This document shows positions 35,870-48,158 of a DNA stretch of 64,000 nt, piece by piece. The translations under genes and the position numbers were made by a program. The notes beneath the pieces are model-generated. The model had not been told where the DNA came from, did no database searches, and worked only from the letters and a program-made list of their open reading frames with translations. Positions within the stretch are counted from its first letter, which is position 1. Every line of letters begins with the position of its first letter. The stretch spans positions 306,162 to 370,161 of the forward strand of contig BCLD01000001.1 of NCBI GenBank assembly GCA_001600875.1, read 5' to 3'. This DNA is from Solicoccozyma terricola. Lineage: Eukaryota > Basidiomycota > Tremellomycetes > Filobasidiales > Piskurozymaceae.

Positions 35870-36097
35870 ACAATTGAAGGACATCTGGAGCCCTGTAGCA
35901 TCATATTACGAAGATCCATGCACGTGCCGGGATGACGCAAGCATTCCGCCCCTGACGATGTCATTTGTTATCGATGTTGCGATAATAATGTTGATAGAGG
36001 CTTATGCGGGATAGCAAGAGGGGCTTGTCGCATCTCTTCCATCCTGCAAGGCAGTAAGCATCTTGCTCGGAACAGTCTAATTTCAACACAGCGCAGC

Positions 36098-38900
36098 ATG
36101 TCTCTGTCAGCTCAGTTAATCAAGGTCTCAGTCAAGGGTGACGCTATCCTCGATGATGCCAGATTGAACAAGGGTACGGCGTTCACAGAAAAAGAGAGGC
36201 GTATGTTGGGTATTAGAGGGTGGGTTAGTTTTCCTTGTGTTTTTTGTCAAAGTCTGTGCTGAGAGACTGGATTATATTAGTAAATTACCGTATCGGTGAG
36301 GATCTTTTCAATTTCTCGCTGATGAAGATGTTCAGCTGGGCGGGCAGGCAGATGTCGCTCACTCTTGGCTCTTTCCAAATACAGAGTGGATACCTTGGAG
36401 CAACAACGTCATAGAGCGTACTTGCAGTACAAGTCTAGAAATACCGACATTCGACGTAACACCTTCCTGCAAAGCTTGAAGTGTATTTCCCTGTCTTCCT
36501 ATACCTCAACGGATCATCTAGATGGCTTACATCAATTACTTCCTCCTGGTAGCCCAGAACTGGACTCTATTCTTCAGTTTGCTCAAATGTCACCTCGAGG
36601 AAATGGTGAGAAACACCAGAGCCATAGTTTCGTTTCGGATTCTCTCGCTCAACCCGTCTCCCTTCGCTTCAATCTCAAAGTTCCCCGTCATCTACACCCC
36701 AACAGAAGCGGACGCAATCGCATCGTACTCCCATTTATTCCGAAGATCGGAGGGTCTTTTCCTCTCTCTGCCGCTTCAAGACTCTATGGAAGAGGATTTC
36801 TTGAACGCGGTTGGTGATCGCAAGCTAGGGCTCGTAAGTAGCGACTTTCCAAATTGTCACATATTTGACTTAATCTTCCCGAACCATCACATAGATCGTC
36901 GTATCGGATGGTGAAGCCATTTTGGGAATTGGAGATCAAGGTTCAGGAGGCATTGGAATCTCTTCAGCCAAATCCGTTATATATACATTGGCAGCTGGGA
37001 TTGACCCCTTAAAAGCACTACCTGTGTGCTTAGACGTTGGGACTAACAATCAGGAGTTGCTCGATGATCCGCTTTACTTGGTGAGTCTGTTTGGTCCTTC
37101 CCCATTCTTCATCCCCGCTGACTTAGTTGGTTTATGCGAGCCTTAGGGATGGAATCATGAACGTATTCGGGGAGAAAGATACGACCGATTCGTGGATCAG
37201 TTTGTTCAACTAGTTATCAAACACCAACCTCAATGTCTGCTCCATTTTGAGGATTTTGTGAGTGAACTGAGTTGGTCATGAAGTAAGTGGAATATGATGC
37301 TCACGGATTTGCTTACTATGCAGGGCGTAATGAATGCGCAGACTTTGCTGGGGAGATATAGGACTAAGCACCCGGTGTTCAATGATGATATGTAAGAGGG
37401 CCTCTCATGGTTTTGCCACTTCGCTTTGACTGAAGAAGTTCAAACCTTTTTCAAGCCAAGGCACCGGAGCGGTGACGGTGAGTATATCTCCTATAGTCAC
37501 CCTAGTTGGCTCGCTTAAAATGACATCGTGTACAGCTTGCCACCTTACAAGCTGCGATCGGGGTCACCAAGAGCAAGGTGATTCACCTTCTTTTTTGCTC
37601 GCAGGCGACCGAACGCTTACAAAAGAGATTCCTTCCCCACAGCTCAGCGAACAGCGCATCATCATCTACGGTTCAGGATCCGCCGGTCTCGGTATCGCTC
37701 GTCAACTTCGGGATGCCATGGTTGTCACCGATGGTATATCTCAAGAGGAAGCATCAAGCAAGTTCTACCTCCTGGATGTGCATGGTTTGATCAAGAACTC
37801 ACTTGGTGATAAGATACGCGATGGTTTTGACAAACTCTTTATTCGGAAGGATGATGGGAACGGTGGATGGGGCGAAGGAGAGACCGGCTTAGCGGATGTC
37901 GTCCAAAAGGTCAAGCCAACGGTGATGATTGGAACCAGCACTCATGCCGGTGCTTTTACGGTGGGTAGACAGCGACAGGTTGATCGTATGCTTTTGACGT
38001 ATGCTTTTGAACGTGCTGATGATGGCACGACTCACAGGAGGACATCATCAAGGAGATGGCAAAGCACGTGGATCGTCCTATCATCTTCCCGGTGAGAGAA
38101 CTTAATTGTATTTTGTAGAGTAATCAGCTGACACCAACTCCGACCCAGCTGAGCAACCCGACCAGGTTGTGTGAATGCCAGTGAGTACATCGTTGGGAGA
38201 CCCATTCACTAGAAGCTATCCAGACGACTTACAACCCTTTGACTTTCTTCTCACAGACCCAATGATGCGAACAACTGGACTAATGGCAAAGCATTGATCG
38301 CGACGGGTTCACCTTTCCCACCGGTCGACATACCAGGTAGCGATCGCAAATACGTGCAAGTAGTCAAATCATTAATCGTGTGATGAATGAACGCTCACGC
38401 ATTTGCTCATACAGTATTGCAGAATGTAACAACGTCCGTACCAATCCTCGCGAAGTCTTGGGTCTCCCGCTGACTCTAATCAACCCGGCTTTTCACAGGC
38501 TCTCATCTACCCAGGTCTCGGATTGGGTACTATCCTCTCCAGCGCTTCTCGAATGACCGATAAGATGATTATTGCTGGTGCTCAAGCGCTAGCTGCGCTA
38601 TCTCCAGCTCTGAAAAATCCCGATGATGCTTTATTACCACCTTTCAGAGGTGATTTCAGCGTTTTTTTTTTTTCTTTCTGAATGTGCTGGAATCTTCATT
38701 AGCTGATGATAGTCTGCACTCGTTGACCAGACTCTCGAAGTGTCAATTTCGAAGTAGCACTTGCTGTCATCGATGCAGCTATCGAAGAAGGGGTTTCCAC
38801 TCTCGACGTGGTGAAAGATAAACGCCGAGAGTGGGCGGCTGCCAAGTTCTGGGAACCAGAATATGCAGAGTATGAATGGGACGGGACGACCGGGGTATGA
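36098..38900 (+). CDS. Malic enzyme (NAD(P)-dependent malate decarboxylase)
   Basis: Converts malate to pyruvate and CO2 with NAD+ or NADP+. The start ATG at 36098 ([15 protein letters not shown]) leaves a short N-terminus without a clear mitochondrial presequence. Key motifs: PVIYTPTE (catalytic Tyr), [10 protein letters not shown] (catalytic Lys region), [17 protein letters not shown] and FNDDIQGTGAV (metal-binding acids), and the Rossmann GSGSAGLG. The stop is at 38898-38900. Exon 2 is only 15 nt (36281-36295, encoding KLPYR across the junctions). Around 36481-36547 the expected NTFLQSLK and QNWTLFF segments are one base out of phase with any simple GT-AG join. A donor at 36474 (GTAACA) would keep frame but drop conserved residues, so this junction is unresolved. 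The upstream gap (35870-36097) contains one CACGTG (35921) and a TGACGCAA. Cofactor choice and compartment cannot be told from what I can see. Confidence 0.92.
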
Positions 38901-39748
38901 TATACGGGCAATTGCAAGCCATAGCCGTTCGACGATGTAGTGGAGCGCGCGCTTGCGTTTGTGTGTGTGGGAGGGAAGGGGGTTGTGTATGTATGTGTGC
39001 AGTTACTCAAGGGTGAAAACCGGGTCTCAGATAGCACAGCATCTCGTGCGAACAGTACCCTGCCACTGCCCGTGGTTGAGCTCGTATGGCTCCCCAACAT
39101 GATGATTTGCTGTGCAAAACTTTGGTCCGGGTGGCGTTTCTAAATGTATTTTGTTACCGGTGGTCCTTTTTGGTAGGCCGACGGACCCTCTGTAGTTATT
39201 CTGCACCTCCCTTGCTACGTCACTTCGGTAGGGACCTGAAGAGACATATGAGGAGCAGCGGCAGCAGCAACGGCAGCAGCGGCAGAGACGGGGTTATCTC
39301 GCGGCGTGGACTGAACAGTCATCTGCTCTCCTGCATCACGTTGGACTGGAGAGGACAGAGATGTCCAACGTTGTCCGTATGCCTCTGCTAAGTCTGGGGA
39401 TCTTGACACTGACCTCTCTCCTGACGAGCCGTAACACTTGGTGAGAGGAGGCAAGGGAAGTTATGTTGGAGGTCACGCATCGATCCCAGTAGAAAAAAAG
39501 AGCGGAAATTGTACCCCTGATCGGACCGGGCTAATACAAAAGCCTTTATCCATTGGTGGCTTCCTGTCCAATATGTCTGGAAAGGCCATGTAACATTTCG
39601 TACTCGTGCAGCATACATTACTACGAAGCAGTCATAACTCTGAAAGACCGCACGCAAGACAGAAAGGGAACTCTGGACCAGGGCGGGAGAGAAGAGGCAG
39701 AAGAGATAAGAGAGAAGAGAGCCGGCCGAGGTGCCGAGGAGGAGGTCT
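38901..39748. other. Intergenic region malic enzyme / CRZ1
   Basis: 848 bp holding the malic enzyme 3' UTR and the promoter and leader of the zinc-finger factor. A (GCAGCA/GGC)-type trinucleotide patch lies at 39250-39285, and a purine-rich leader (39660-39740) precedes the start codon. No additional gene is supported. Confidence 0.5.
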
Positions 39749-42700
39749 ATGTACGACGACGCCGGTACGGCTGTGGCACCGCGGGCAGGCCGGGAGGGGG
39801 ATGGAGGATATGACAGCGACGAGGGCCTGATGGTCAACTACTCGCCGTTCTCATACACCGCACCGTGCTCCCGATCCGCTGGAGACGGCCATTCATCGCA
39901 TCCTTCGCATCCTTCGCATCCACCACCTCTGCGCGGGATCTATTATTCGTCACCCAGGACGGATCCGGGACACAACGAAAATACAGACAGCAGGTCGACG
40001 GCCAGTACCGCCAGTCCGACATCGTCAACACCGCCAATACCACAGTCTCGTGCACTCCGTCGCCTGTCAGCAATATCGCAGGTCCCATCTCCTCGTATCG
40101 TCAACCAAGCACCCACGTCACACAGCTCCGTCCGGGTTACGCGGCATCCCTCTGCATCTGCCCTCGTTCGACTAGGTGTTACTCATCAGCGTCGTAGCAG
40201 GTCTGCAATCGACCTAGATCAGCTACAACGAAGGGTACCACAGTCAACACCTCTACTCCGGTCGCCATCCGCATACGATCAGCGGTCGGACTTGAATCTC
40301 GCTGGAAGGCAAACATCAACCTGGTACGAAGAAGATTTTCCGGATATTTGTAACCACCAACCTGGCGTACTCGTTTCAAGCAATTTCGGTTCCGACTCAC
40401 CAGCTGTAACTACTACCACCACACCGCTCCAACTTGAGATCACTCCGCCGCTCCCTGCACAGCGTCATTTCAGCCCTCCTCCCTCTGCATCTCCTTCGAT
40501 ATACTCCGTCCAATCAGCTTCGTCAAGGTTCAGTAACTCTTCAAGTCGGTCGCTTGCGCACCGATCAGCCAGCCGATACGACTTTTCGGGACAGGGTGGT
40601 GACATGCATCCTGTCTCAACATCTCCATCGTTGTCCGCTGCTACTGGAAATATAGACTCGTCAACCATCACCACCAAATCAACGTCCGCCGGATTTCAAG
40701 AAGCATCGGCGGACGACGCTCACTTTCACGGCGATTGGTCTGACTTCAGTGCAGCCCAGCAGTATCTTGTGAATCCTTTTCAACAGCAATCACAGGTGAC
40801 TTCGACGCTCTCTCAACAACATCTTGGCACGGAGCATACATCTACAGGATTATCCGAGTATCGTTCACGTCCTCCATCTCCACACTTTCTCCCTTCTCAC
40901 ACCCCTTCCCCTCTCATTGGCGGACACGGCGGACGTCGCTCCAGTCCTTTACCCGAAAATCTCGACTTGGATAACGAATATCTACTCAATCAGTACGGTG
41001 CTCTTTATCGCGTAGCATCAAACACTCCTAGCTACAACGGAAGCTCCTACTCGTACGGTCCCGGTGGATCTGACGTTGGAGAGAACGAATTGGACTTTGC
41101 AGCATTTGGTCTGGAAGATTCCGAGTTTGTCGATTTGAGTGGAGGAGAAGGTAGTGGTCAACAGTCTTACGAACCGAGTGATTACGGAGATTCAGCGGAC
41201 CAAACTGCAGGATTCGGGACTTTTGCCTTTCAACAGAGGCAACAATTAGGAGTTCCAGATTCAAGTAACAACTATTTGACAGGTCAGATTCATCAGGAAC
41301 AACATCATCACCAACAACAGAACACAGACCAAAGTCTCTTCCAAGGAGGCGGAGATATGCCCTACAGGGATCTGATGGGAGGCCCCGGATCATTACTTCT
41401 ACCGATCGAAAACAGTGTGGCTCATCGGAATGCTCAAATTATTGCATCGGGGACTGGGGTTGAGATTCAGCAAAGAGGAGAGATGGGGGTATCGGGGATG
41501 ATGGGTCAGACGGCTGGTGATGGTAGCCACCAAGGTCAGCCGCAAGCGTTCTTTCGTGGAATGGAAACAGATCACGCTCAGAACTTGGTCTATGCGGAAC
41601 CAGGTTCGATGAGTGGATTCGATTCGACAGGATATAGCGATCGTCAACTCGAGGTTCCGCAGGTGTCATCAACATCTGCCAGATATGTACCTCAGATGGT
41701 GCCGCATCTCTTCGATGGAAATGGTCCGTCCGAGTTTGCAAAGCGAATGAATTCTGAAGCGTCCGAGATGTCATTCTCCAATGACTCGGAGCCGTCCTCG
41801 AGGCAAAACTCGCTACAGCAGAAACAGTCGGCTACCTTGTCACAACATGAATCAATGGTGAACAATTCACATAGGCAGTCGATGGAATCACCTCGACCGA
41901 CGATGAGAGGTCCAGACAAGAAGACATCGCAGGCGCACAGAGGTGGTTTCTCATACCCACAGTTTCCAGGCGTTCAACCGAATCCTGGAAAACCTCAGTC
42001 TCCGCCTCAGCTCATCATTCCGGACTCGCCGATGCCGACCTCTTCTCAGCCTCACAATCAACAGAGCCAGCAAGGGATGCAGAATCATTTCCGACCTCAT
42101 CAGCCGGCTCTCAACACGCTTGTCCCACCCGTCAATCCTCACATGCCATATGGCAATTTCATTCCGAGCATGTCTCCAGTCGGGCCTGGAGGACCTAGTA
42201 TCAACATCGTTCCATCGACGCCCACCAGCGCGCTAAAGGATAATGTGAGAGGTATCTGGGAGAAAATGGCAATTCAAGCACGGACAGCGATGTCGACTCA
42301 GAATCAATACAACGCCAATACTGGCAAGCAGACGTCGGAAGACTTCCTTGCGGGAATGTCAACGGGAGATGGTCGACGAGCATCGCATGCCGGTGTGTTC
42401 GGAGAGACAGCCGACCTTGATTTTGAAACCCTCCTCCAGCAAGCCGCGATGTCTCAAGATACCTCGGATCCGGTTGTGCCTGGTACAGCCCCAGCGGGTA
42501 TCCCTGTTTCTGATCCCACTCAACCTGCAGTTACCAACCTTCGGGCTCCTGGGCAAGCGCATCGGCAGCGTTCTCGCAGCGAGAGTTACATGACCGCCAT
42601 CATACCCAACTTCTTCGATATGGCAATCAAGCAGGAACAGTTCAACATGCTGGCAATGATGGGTGGTGACACTGAGCAGATGGAAAGGCTCAGCCAGATG

Positions 42701-44231
42701 GTGGAGACAGGAGACTTCAGTAACGCCATGGATACCAGCGGGTCCGCACTTGGAAGCATATCCGGAAGCCCCTCTAGCATCGACCCGAAGGTCCTTAATC
42801 CACTCGAAGCTCATTCAAACCACTCGTCGCCATACATGGATATGTCGCAGCATGAACATCACGGTCATTACCAACAGCAAATGTCGATGGGACAATTTCA
42901 ACCACCTGTCGCGAGTTCAGCACCACCTTGGCAAACGTCTCATGTCATGGCTGGTCCCGAAGTTTACGGCGCCAACTTCATCGTCACAAACGATGGTCGT
43001 CGTATACATTTCGATTTGGGATATAGGGGCGGCAGCATGATACCGAGCCAGATTGAATCTTCGATGCGGAGCAGTATCGCACACAGCGATGTCAGTAGCG
43101 ATGGCGGTGTTGCCACCGACGTTAACATGTTTGAATCATCATCAACGAGTCCTGGTCGATCGAGACATCGTAGAGCTGTCCAGAGCGAGGACATGGGTAG
43201 ACCGGGAAGATGGGCGAGCGCAGAGGGCGATCACACGTGAGTTTAGTTGATGACGAGCCTATTCCCGGCCCCATCCACCGACAATCTTGCTGTCAATTTC
43301 CAGCGCCAACTTTTTGAGTAGTATCGTACACCCGGCCGATGGTTCACTCCTTCCACCAAACGATAACATGGTCTCTCATCCAAGACGACCCTCGAGTTCT
43401 CATTATCGACGTGCCTCGTCACCTTATGCACGCGGTCGATCTGCCAGCGTTGTCTCCTCTGCTTCTTCGGCTGGAGGTAGCCATGATTCCCCAGACCTCC
43501 CGCCTGCGAAAGCCAGTCCCTTACCTCAACCTCAGCCATATGGTGATCTAGCACCTCCCAGTCGAGCGCCAAATAAGCCCGTTAGGGCGCAGGTTACTAC
43601 GCCGGCGACAGATGTTGCATCAAAGGGTCGAAGAACGCATGATGGACAATTCATCTGTCCGGTTCCTGGTTGTGGTAGCACGTTTACAAGGTAGGGCGCG
43701 TGGTAGCACAATGTTTCTCGAGAAAGAGTCTGTTCTAACACCGTGCCCCCTCCCTCAGACACTTCAACTTGAAAGGGCATATCCGATCACATAACGAGGA
43801 GCGGCCATTCAAGTGCACTTTCACGGGATGCACAAAGAGTCAGTCGAGATTCGATGCCCTCTCGTTCTCTATCATAGCCTGACTATTTTTTTTTTAATAT
43901 TGTTCTAGGTTTTGCTCGACAACACGACTGCAAGCGTCATATGCAACTGCACGTCGGATTGAAACCGTTCGTCTGTGAAGGATGTCATCATACGTTCGCG
44001 CGATTAGATGCCTTGTCGAGACATCGTGAGTTGGGAATCAGCTGATTCGGAATGGGTGATCCCGTTGATTGACATTTTTACTTTCCCGCACCAGACAAAA
44101 CCGAGGCTGGTCTAGAGTGCGCTGTTAATCATCCTCTGCCTACCAACCCAGACGGCAGCCTGCTTTCTGAGAGCAAATATCGTGCGGAGATGGCTCGTCG
44201 AGCGAAAGCGAAGGAGGGGGTGGTGATGTGA
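39749..44231 (+). CDS. CRZ1: Crz1-like C2H2 zinc-finger transcription factor
   Basis: Candidate calcineurin-regulated transcription factor for calcium and cell-wall stress. The first ATG in the large frame is at 39749 ([11 protein letters not shown]). Five exons, 39749-43236, 43304-43690, 43759-43838, 43909-44025 and 44095-44231, give 1,402 aa. The first 1,160 residues are disordered, rich in Ser/Pro and Gln, with many SP sites. PSINIV at 816-821 fits the PxIxIT calcineurin-docking pattern. The zinc fingers are near the C-terminus: CPVPGC...[17 protein letters not shown]...[14 protein letters not shown]; and a third, variant finger, [26 protein letters not shown]. The [16 protein letters not shown] and [10 protein letters not shown] order and the TEAG-Cys ending match Crz1 rather than generic C2H2 factors. 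The fingers are split across three introns. Nuclear export or import signals were not identified. Confidence 0.88.
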
Positions 44232-44502
44232 GAAGGAGAGCCCAGCTGAGCAAAAGAGAGTTGCAAGAGCTGGCTGTGTTTCATCGTCCAATAATCTGTT
44301 GTCGGTAGATGCATGCATGGCGCTAGGCTGCTTGCCGATCATGCTGTGCAGTAGTTGTATGGTATCAACACCTTGATATGATATTTGTGCCTCTGCTTAC
44401 GTAAGATCCAACGCCAAAGTCGCCCAGTTAGTCGCCTACAAGTCGTTGGTGAGGTCGCTGCAGGGGGCCATTCACAATTTACTGAAAGATCCCCTCGCAC
44501 CC

Positions 44503-45599
44503 ATGCAGTATCACGGTGACGTCTCACTTCTACGAGGTGCGACCCTCGTCGTGGTGAGTGGCAGGAATGTCTTCCCCACGCTCCAAACAGCCGGGGGCTT
44601 ACACTACAGACCCTACAGCCTTCGGTCTCCTATGCCAACCTGTCACAGCTGACGGTGGACCTGTTCATCCATTCTCTCGGACTGGCGCGGATCGGTATAC
44701 TGGGTGATGGAAGTACTGTCGTCCCAATGGCCGGTCAACTTGAATGCGCCGAAGGTGCTGGTTCATCAGCCGGAGATCAACCACTGACTTCTGGAGGTCT
44801 TGAAGGTGAGGGGACTGGGTTCCCGAGAAGTAGTCTTGAAACTGCGGTGACTGACATCCATTGCAGTGTATGGTCGTCCTGGATGCTCTTATATATTCCT
44901 GCAGCAACGTTCTCCTCTTCTCAAAGTTCGTCAGCTGTCCACTTTATTTCGCGGGAAACTCAAGCTTACCGTTTGATATTCAATCATACTCAGTCTCGCA
45001 AGTCTGCGCACCTTGAACTCATATCCACCTTCATCCGTCATCATCCATTCTCCTCTGTCTTATTTCTCACCTCCCTCGACATCTCCACCGCTGCAGAAGA
45101 CGAAAGCGTGATCATGTCACCATGGAGAGCTCTCTTACCTCCCACAGCTGCCAACTCTACCAATGTCATGATCGAGAAACTTAAAGAGATCCCTCCATAC
45201 GTCCAAGAACCTGCCTACGACCCTCTACGCGAAGGTGGTCCGTCCAAAACAGCTGACATCGCATATCCTCCACCTCTTCCTGCGGGGGGTCTCTGTGGAT
45301 CACTACTGGCCGACTTGCAAAAAGAAGGACAGGGTACTGTTCCGCCACATGGGACGTTATGTGCTTGGTGTGCGGAGGGCGATAATCGTGGGGATGCGTT
45401 CGGGATGGCAGGTGTGGTTGCGTTTGTGTTAGGGATCGGTAAGTGGAGAAAGAGGAAACGGATACTTGTATTTATAAGCTAAGGGGCTCCGCTTACAGAG
45501 AAAGACTTGGAGCTGAAACAGCCACAAAGCTGGGAAGGTCTGTTCGGTGGACAAGGAGTTGCCGGTGGCACAGGAAGGGATTCGGACATTTATGGCTGA
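44503..45599 (+). CDS. Proteasome assembly chaperone 2 (PAC2/PSMG2/Add66)
   Basis: Works as a heterodimer with PAC1 to build the 20S proteasome alpha ring. The start ATG at 44503 gives MQYHGDVSLLRGATLVV, which after the first intron joins PSVSYANLSQLTVDLF, the family signature (human PSMG2 has TLLMPAVSVGNVGQLAMDL). Later family matches are LARIGILGDGSTVVPM, the conserved GDNRGDAFGMAGVVAFVL, and QPQSWEGLFGG near the C-terminus. The stop is at 45597-45599. Introns are short, including one at 45437-45497 in phase 1. Tail-to-tail with glucosidase II beta, 67 bp apart. Length (about 290 aa) fits the family. Confidence 0.88.
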
Positions 45600-45666
45600 G
45601 GTCCGCTCGTCTTCGTCCAATGATCTCTCATATGGGAAATTTGTTCGCATACACCAGATCCTGGGT

Positions 45667-47988
45667 TCATAACTCCTGCTTCAAAGTTACAGGCTTGGAT
45701 TGAGCGTTTTCTTCAGTCGGTTGCTTCTCCCATGTGAGATCAGGCCAACACAATGCTGGGCTTGTGACTTTGAAGAGGTATTCGCACTTTTCGGGCTCGG
45801 AAACCGAGAGAAGTTCGTTGGTAGTGCCGCATGTGATGTCGACCTGTTTTGACCGGATACTTAGTAGCCTATTCTCACACGATGAGATATCAAGTCTAAA
45901 ACTCACCTTGACACTTCGCTCCGGACCGTTCCAGCATTTAGCGCTTATGAGAAAACATTGTCAGGTCTCATCACCTTTCAATCAATAGAGCACGACTCAC
46001 CCAGCATTATAAAGCTGCTTTGTGTAGTATGCTTCGGTGTTCTTATCGGTGTCCGGCGCAGGATTCCAAGAATGGAAGTTCCTAGACAATTGGATGTTGT
46101 TTGGTAAATTGGTTAACGAGAGTCTGCTGAAACCCACTCACCCAAGATGTACGGTGCTTGAATCCCTGAGACTCTTCTGCGTCGCGCGTTGGAAGAAGCA
46201 GAGGGAATACATGTACCCGCTTTGCTCCTTTTCAACACATGTCCCATCCAATTTCTTCCACTCAGCTTGTGGTCCGAAATTCGTATCGAGCTGCTCAGTA
46301 GACTCTTTGGTCTTCCGGAGCTCATTGCGAAGGTTGCTGAGATCCGCTGTTAGAGTGTTGAAAGTCGCCCGTGCAGCCGCCGTGTCTGAAGCGCAGGTAA
46401 ATCAGCGAAGTTAAATCGCGGTATGACCTCGACTCACGAGGGGCCTCAGCGGATGAGACGGCCTTTCTAGCATCACTACCTAGAAGGCCCAAGCGAACGA
46501 GCCAAGTGAGAAGAGAGTCCCGTACAAACTCGTACGGCTCGTAAAGTGAGTCTGGGATGTATTGATCGATGCGATATACTATGACGCACGATGTCAACAA
46601 GTGAGTTGTAAAGGTGTAAGCTGTCAACTACTCACGGGTGCTGTCCTCGGCACTATCATCCGACGACTCGGCCATGTCCCCATCTCCAGCCATCAGTAAC
46701 CCGGTTAGATCCGTCTTTTGCAGCTCCTCCAATGTGCTTTGCAGTTCTCCTCGTGCACCTTCCTCCTCATCCGGTGATCCCTCGCCCCTGACAAAGTTTT
46801 CGGTGAACCCGACAACCGCAGCTTTTACCGCCATATCTTGGTAATTCGGGTTATAATTCTCGCTTAGCTCTTTGAGAATGCCTTTCAGGGTGTCGAGATC
46901 TTCTCCGGTCTTCTTGGCCTGCTCTCTCAGTCGATCGAGAGCTTCTCGGTGAGCTAGGAGGGAAAGATAGAGTGCTGTGGACACAAGCCGGATTAGCTGA
47001 GGAGGCTCTATCGAGACCGTTCTTCTCCTGGACTCACGAGACTGTCTTCGTTTCTCTAAAATTTCTTTATCTGCACTCTCATAACGTTCAAGTCGGACTG
47101 CAGTATCCATTTGGCGTCAGCATTTCCGAACAGATACGTCAAAGCAACCATCACTCGCCTCGAGCAGCCTCAACTTCAGCCTCCTTTGCGACCACTTCCA
47201 CCTCCAATTTGCTCAGAGTCACAGCCAGCCTCTTACGTTCACCTTTTGCAAAAGAGATGTAGCTTGAACGAATTTTGGAGCCCTTGACGTCCATTCCGAA
47301 GAATCAGCAGTCGGCCGGTAAAACGTCTCCGTCCGAGGCCAGACTCACGGTCTTTCGCATCTTCGTCTCGGCAGCTAGAGCATCCCGGTAATTCTTACCA
47401 ATCTCTGCGCACCGATCGGGACATTGGACCCACGAATCCCACTCGTCGGAGCCGTCGCAGCATTCCGGGTCTGTCGAAAGAATGTCAATCAGGAATGAAG
47501 GGGATCGAGGACATATCATATGACTTGCCACATATCCCATCATTGACTCGTGAAGACTGGATTATAGCAGGAATATGGCCTTCATTGGCGCAGTAGAAAG
47601 TGGAATCTGCACAGGCAGACGTTCCTATGATGGGAGTTCCACAAATGTCAGCTCTCATATCCTGTTCGAGCTGAACGCTGTTCATGCCAACCTGGCTCAT
47701 CGCTCCCATCGGGGCAATCGCAGTAATCGTCGTTCACTGCAGACCAAGAGATAGTCTTGCTCCCATCTAAACAGGTCCATGTAGGTCCATCGGTGGATGA
47801 GTGAGGTTGATACTGCGCTGCGACTGTCTCACAAGGACGGGGGAGGGGGGAGGAGGATTCAGCTAAAGTAGTAGGGTAGAAATGCAATCCCAACACGAAC
47901 GAGCTGGATCGACGCCGCGAACAGGGGTCGAAGTTGCTTGCACCTGGAAAGCCAGTACCAGAGCTGCCGCAGCGAGCAGGTTGTGCAT
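45667..47988 (-). CDS. GTB1: Glucosidase II beta subunit (GTB1/PRKCSH)
   Basis: Regulatory subunit of ER glucosidase II, which trims the two inner glucoses of N-glycans and so drives calnexin-cycle quality control. The start at 47988 gives [20 protein letters not shown], a clear signal peptide. Two LDL-receptor-A-like calcium motifs follow ([12 protein letters not shown] near 47710 and [11 protein letters not shown] near 47440), then a coiled-coil Lys/Glu region (about 46640-47280). A C-terminal mannose-6-phosphate-receptor-homology domain follows (ILGEW, then [30 protein letters not shown]). The protein ends KPVTLKQEL with TGA at 45667-45669. The last four residues, KQEL, resemble an HDEL/KDEL retrieval signal with one change. 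Introns are short throughout. Family assignment is secure from domain order. Confidence 0.93.
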
Positions 47989-48158
47989 CGTAGTGTGGCC
48001 TCTAGAAGGATATCGATGCAGTAGATCCACCGACAGCTGCTGGCTATTCAACTCCCATGCCGCCGCTCCACTCGCCACGTCATCACACATTGGTTGTTCA
48101 TCTACGCTACAGCTCATACAAATCGTATTCCTTGTCCCATCTCCATCTCCACGCATCA

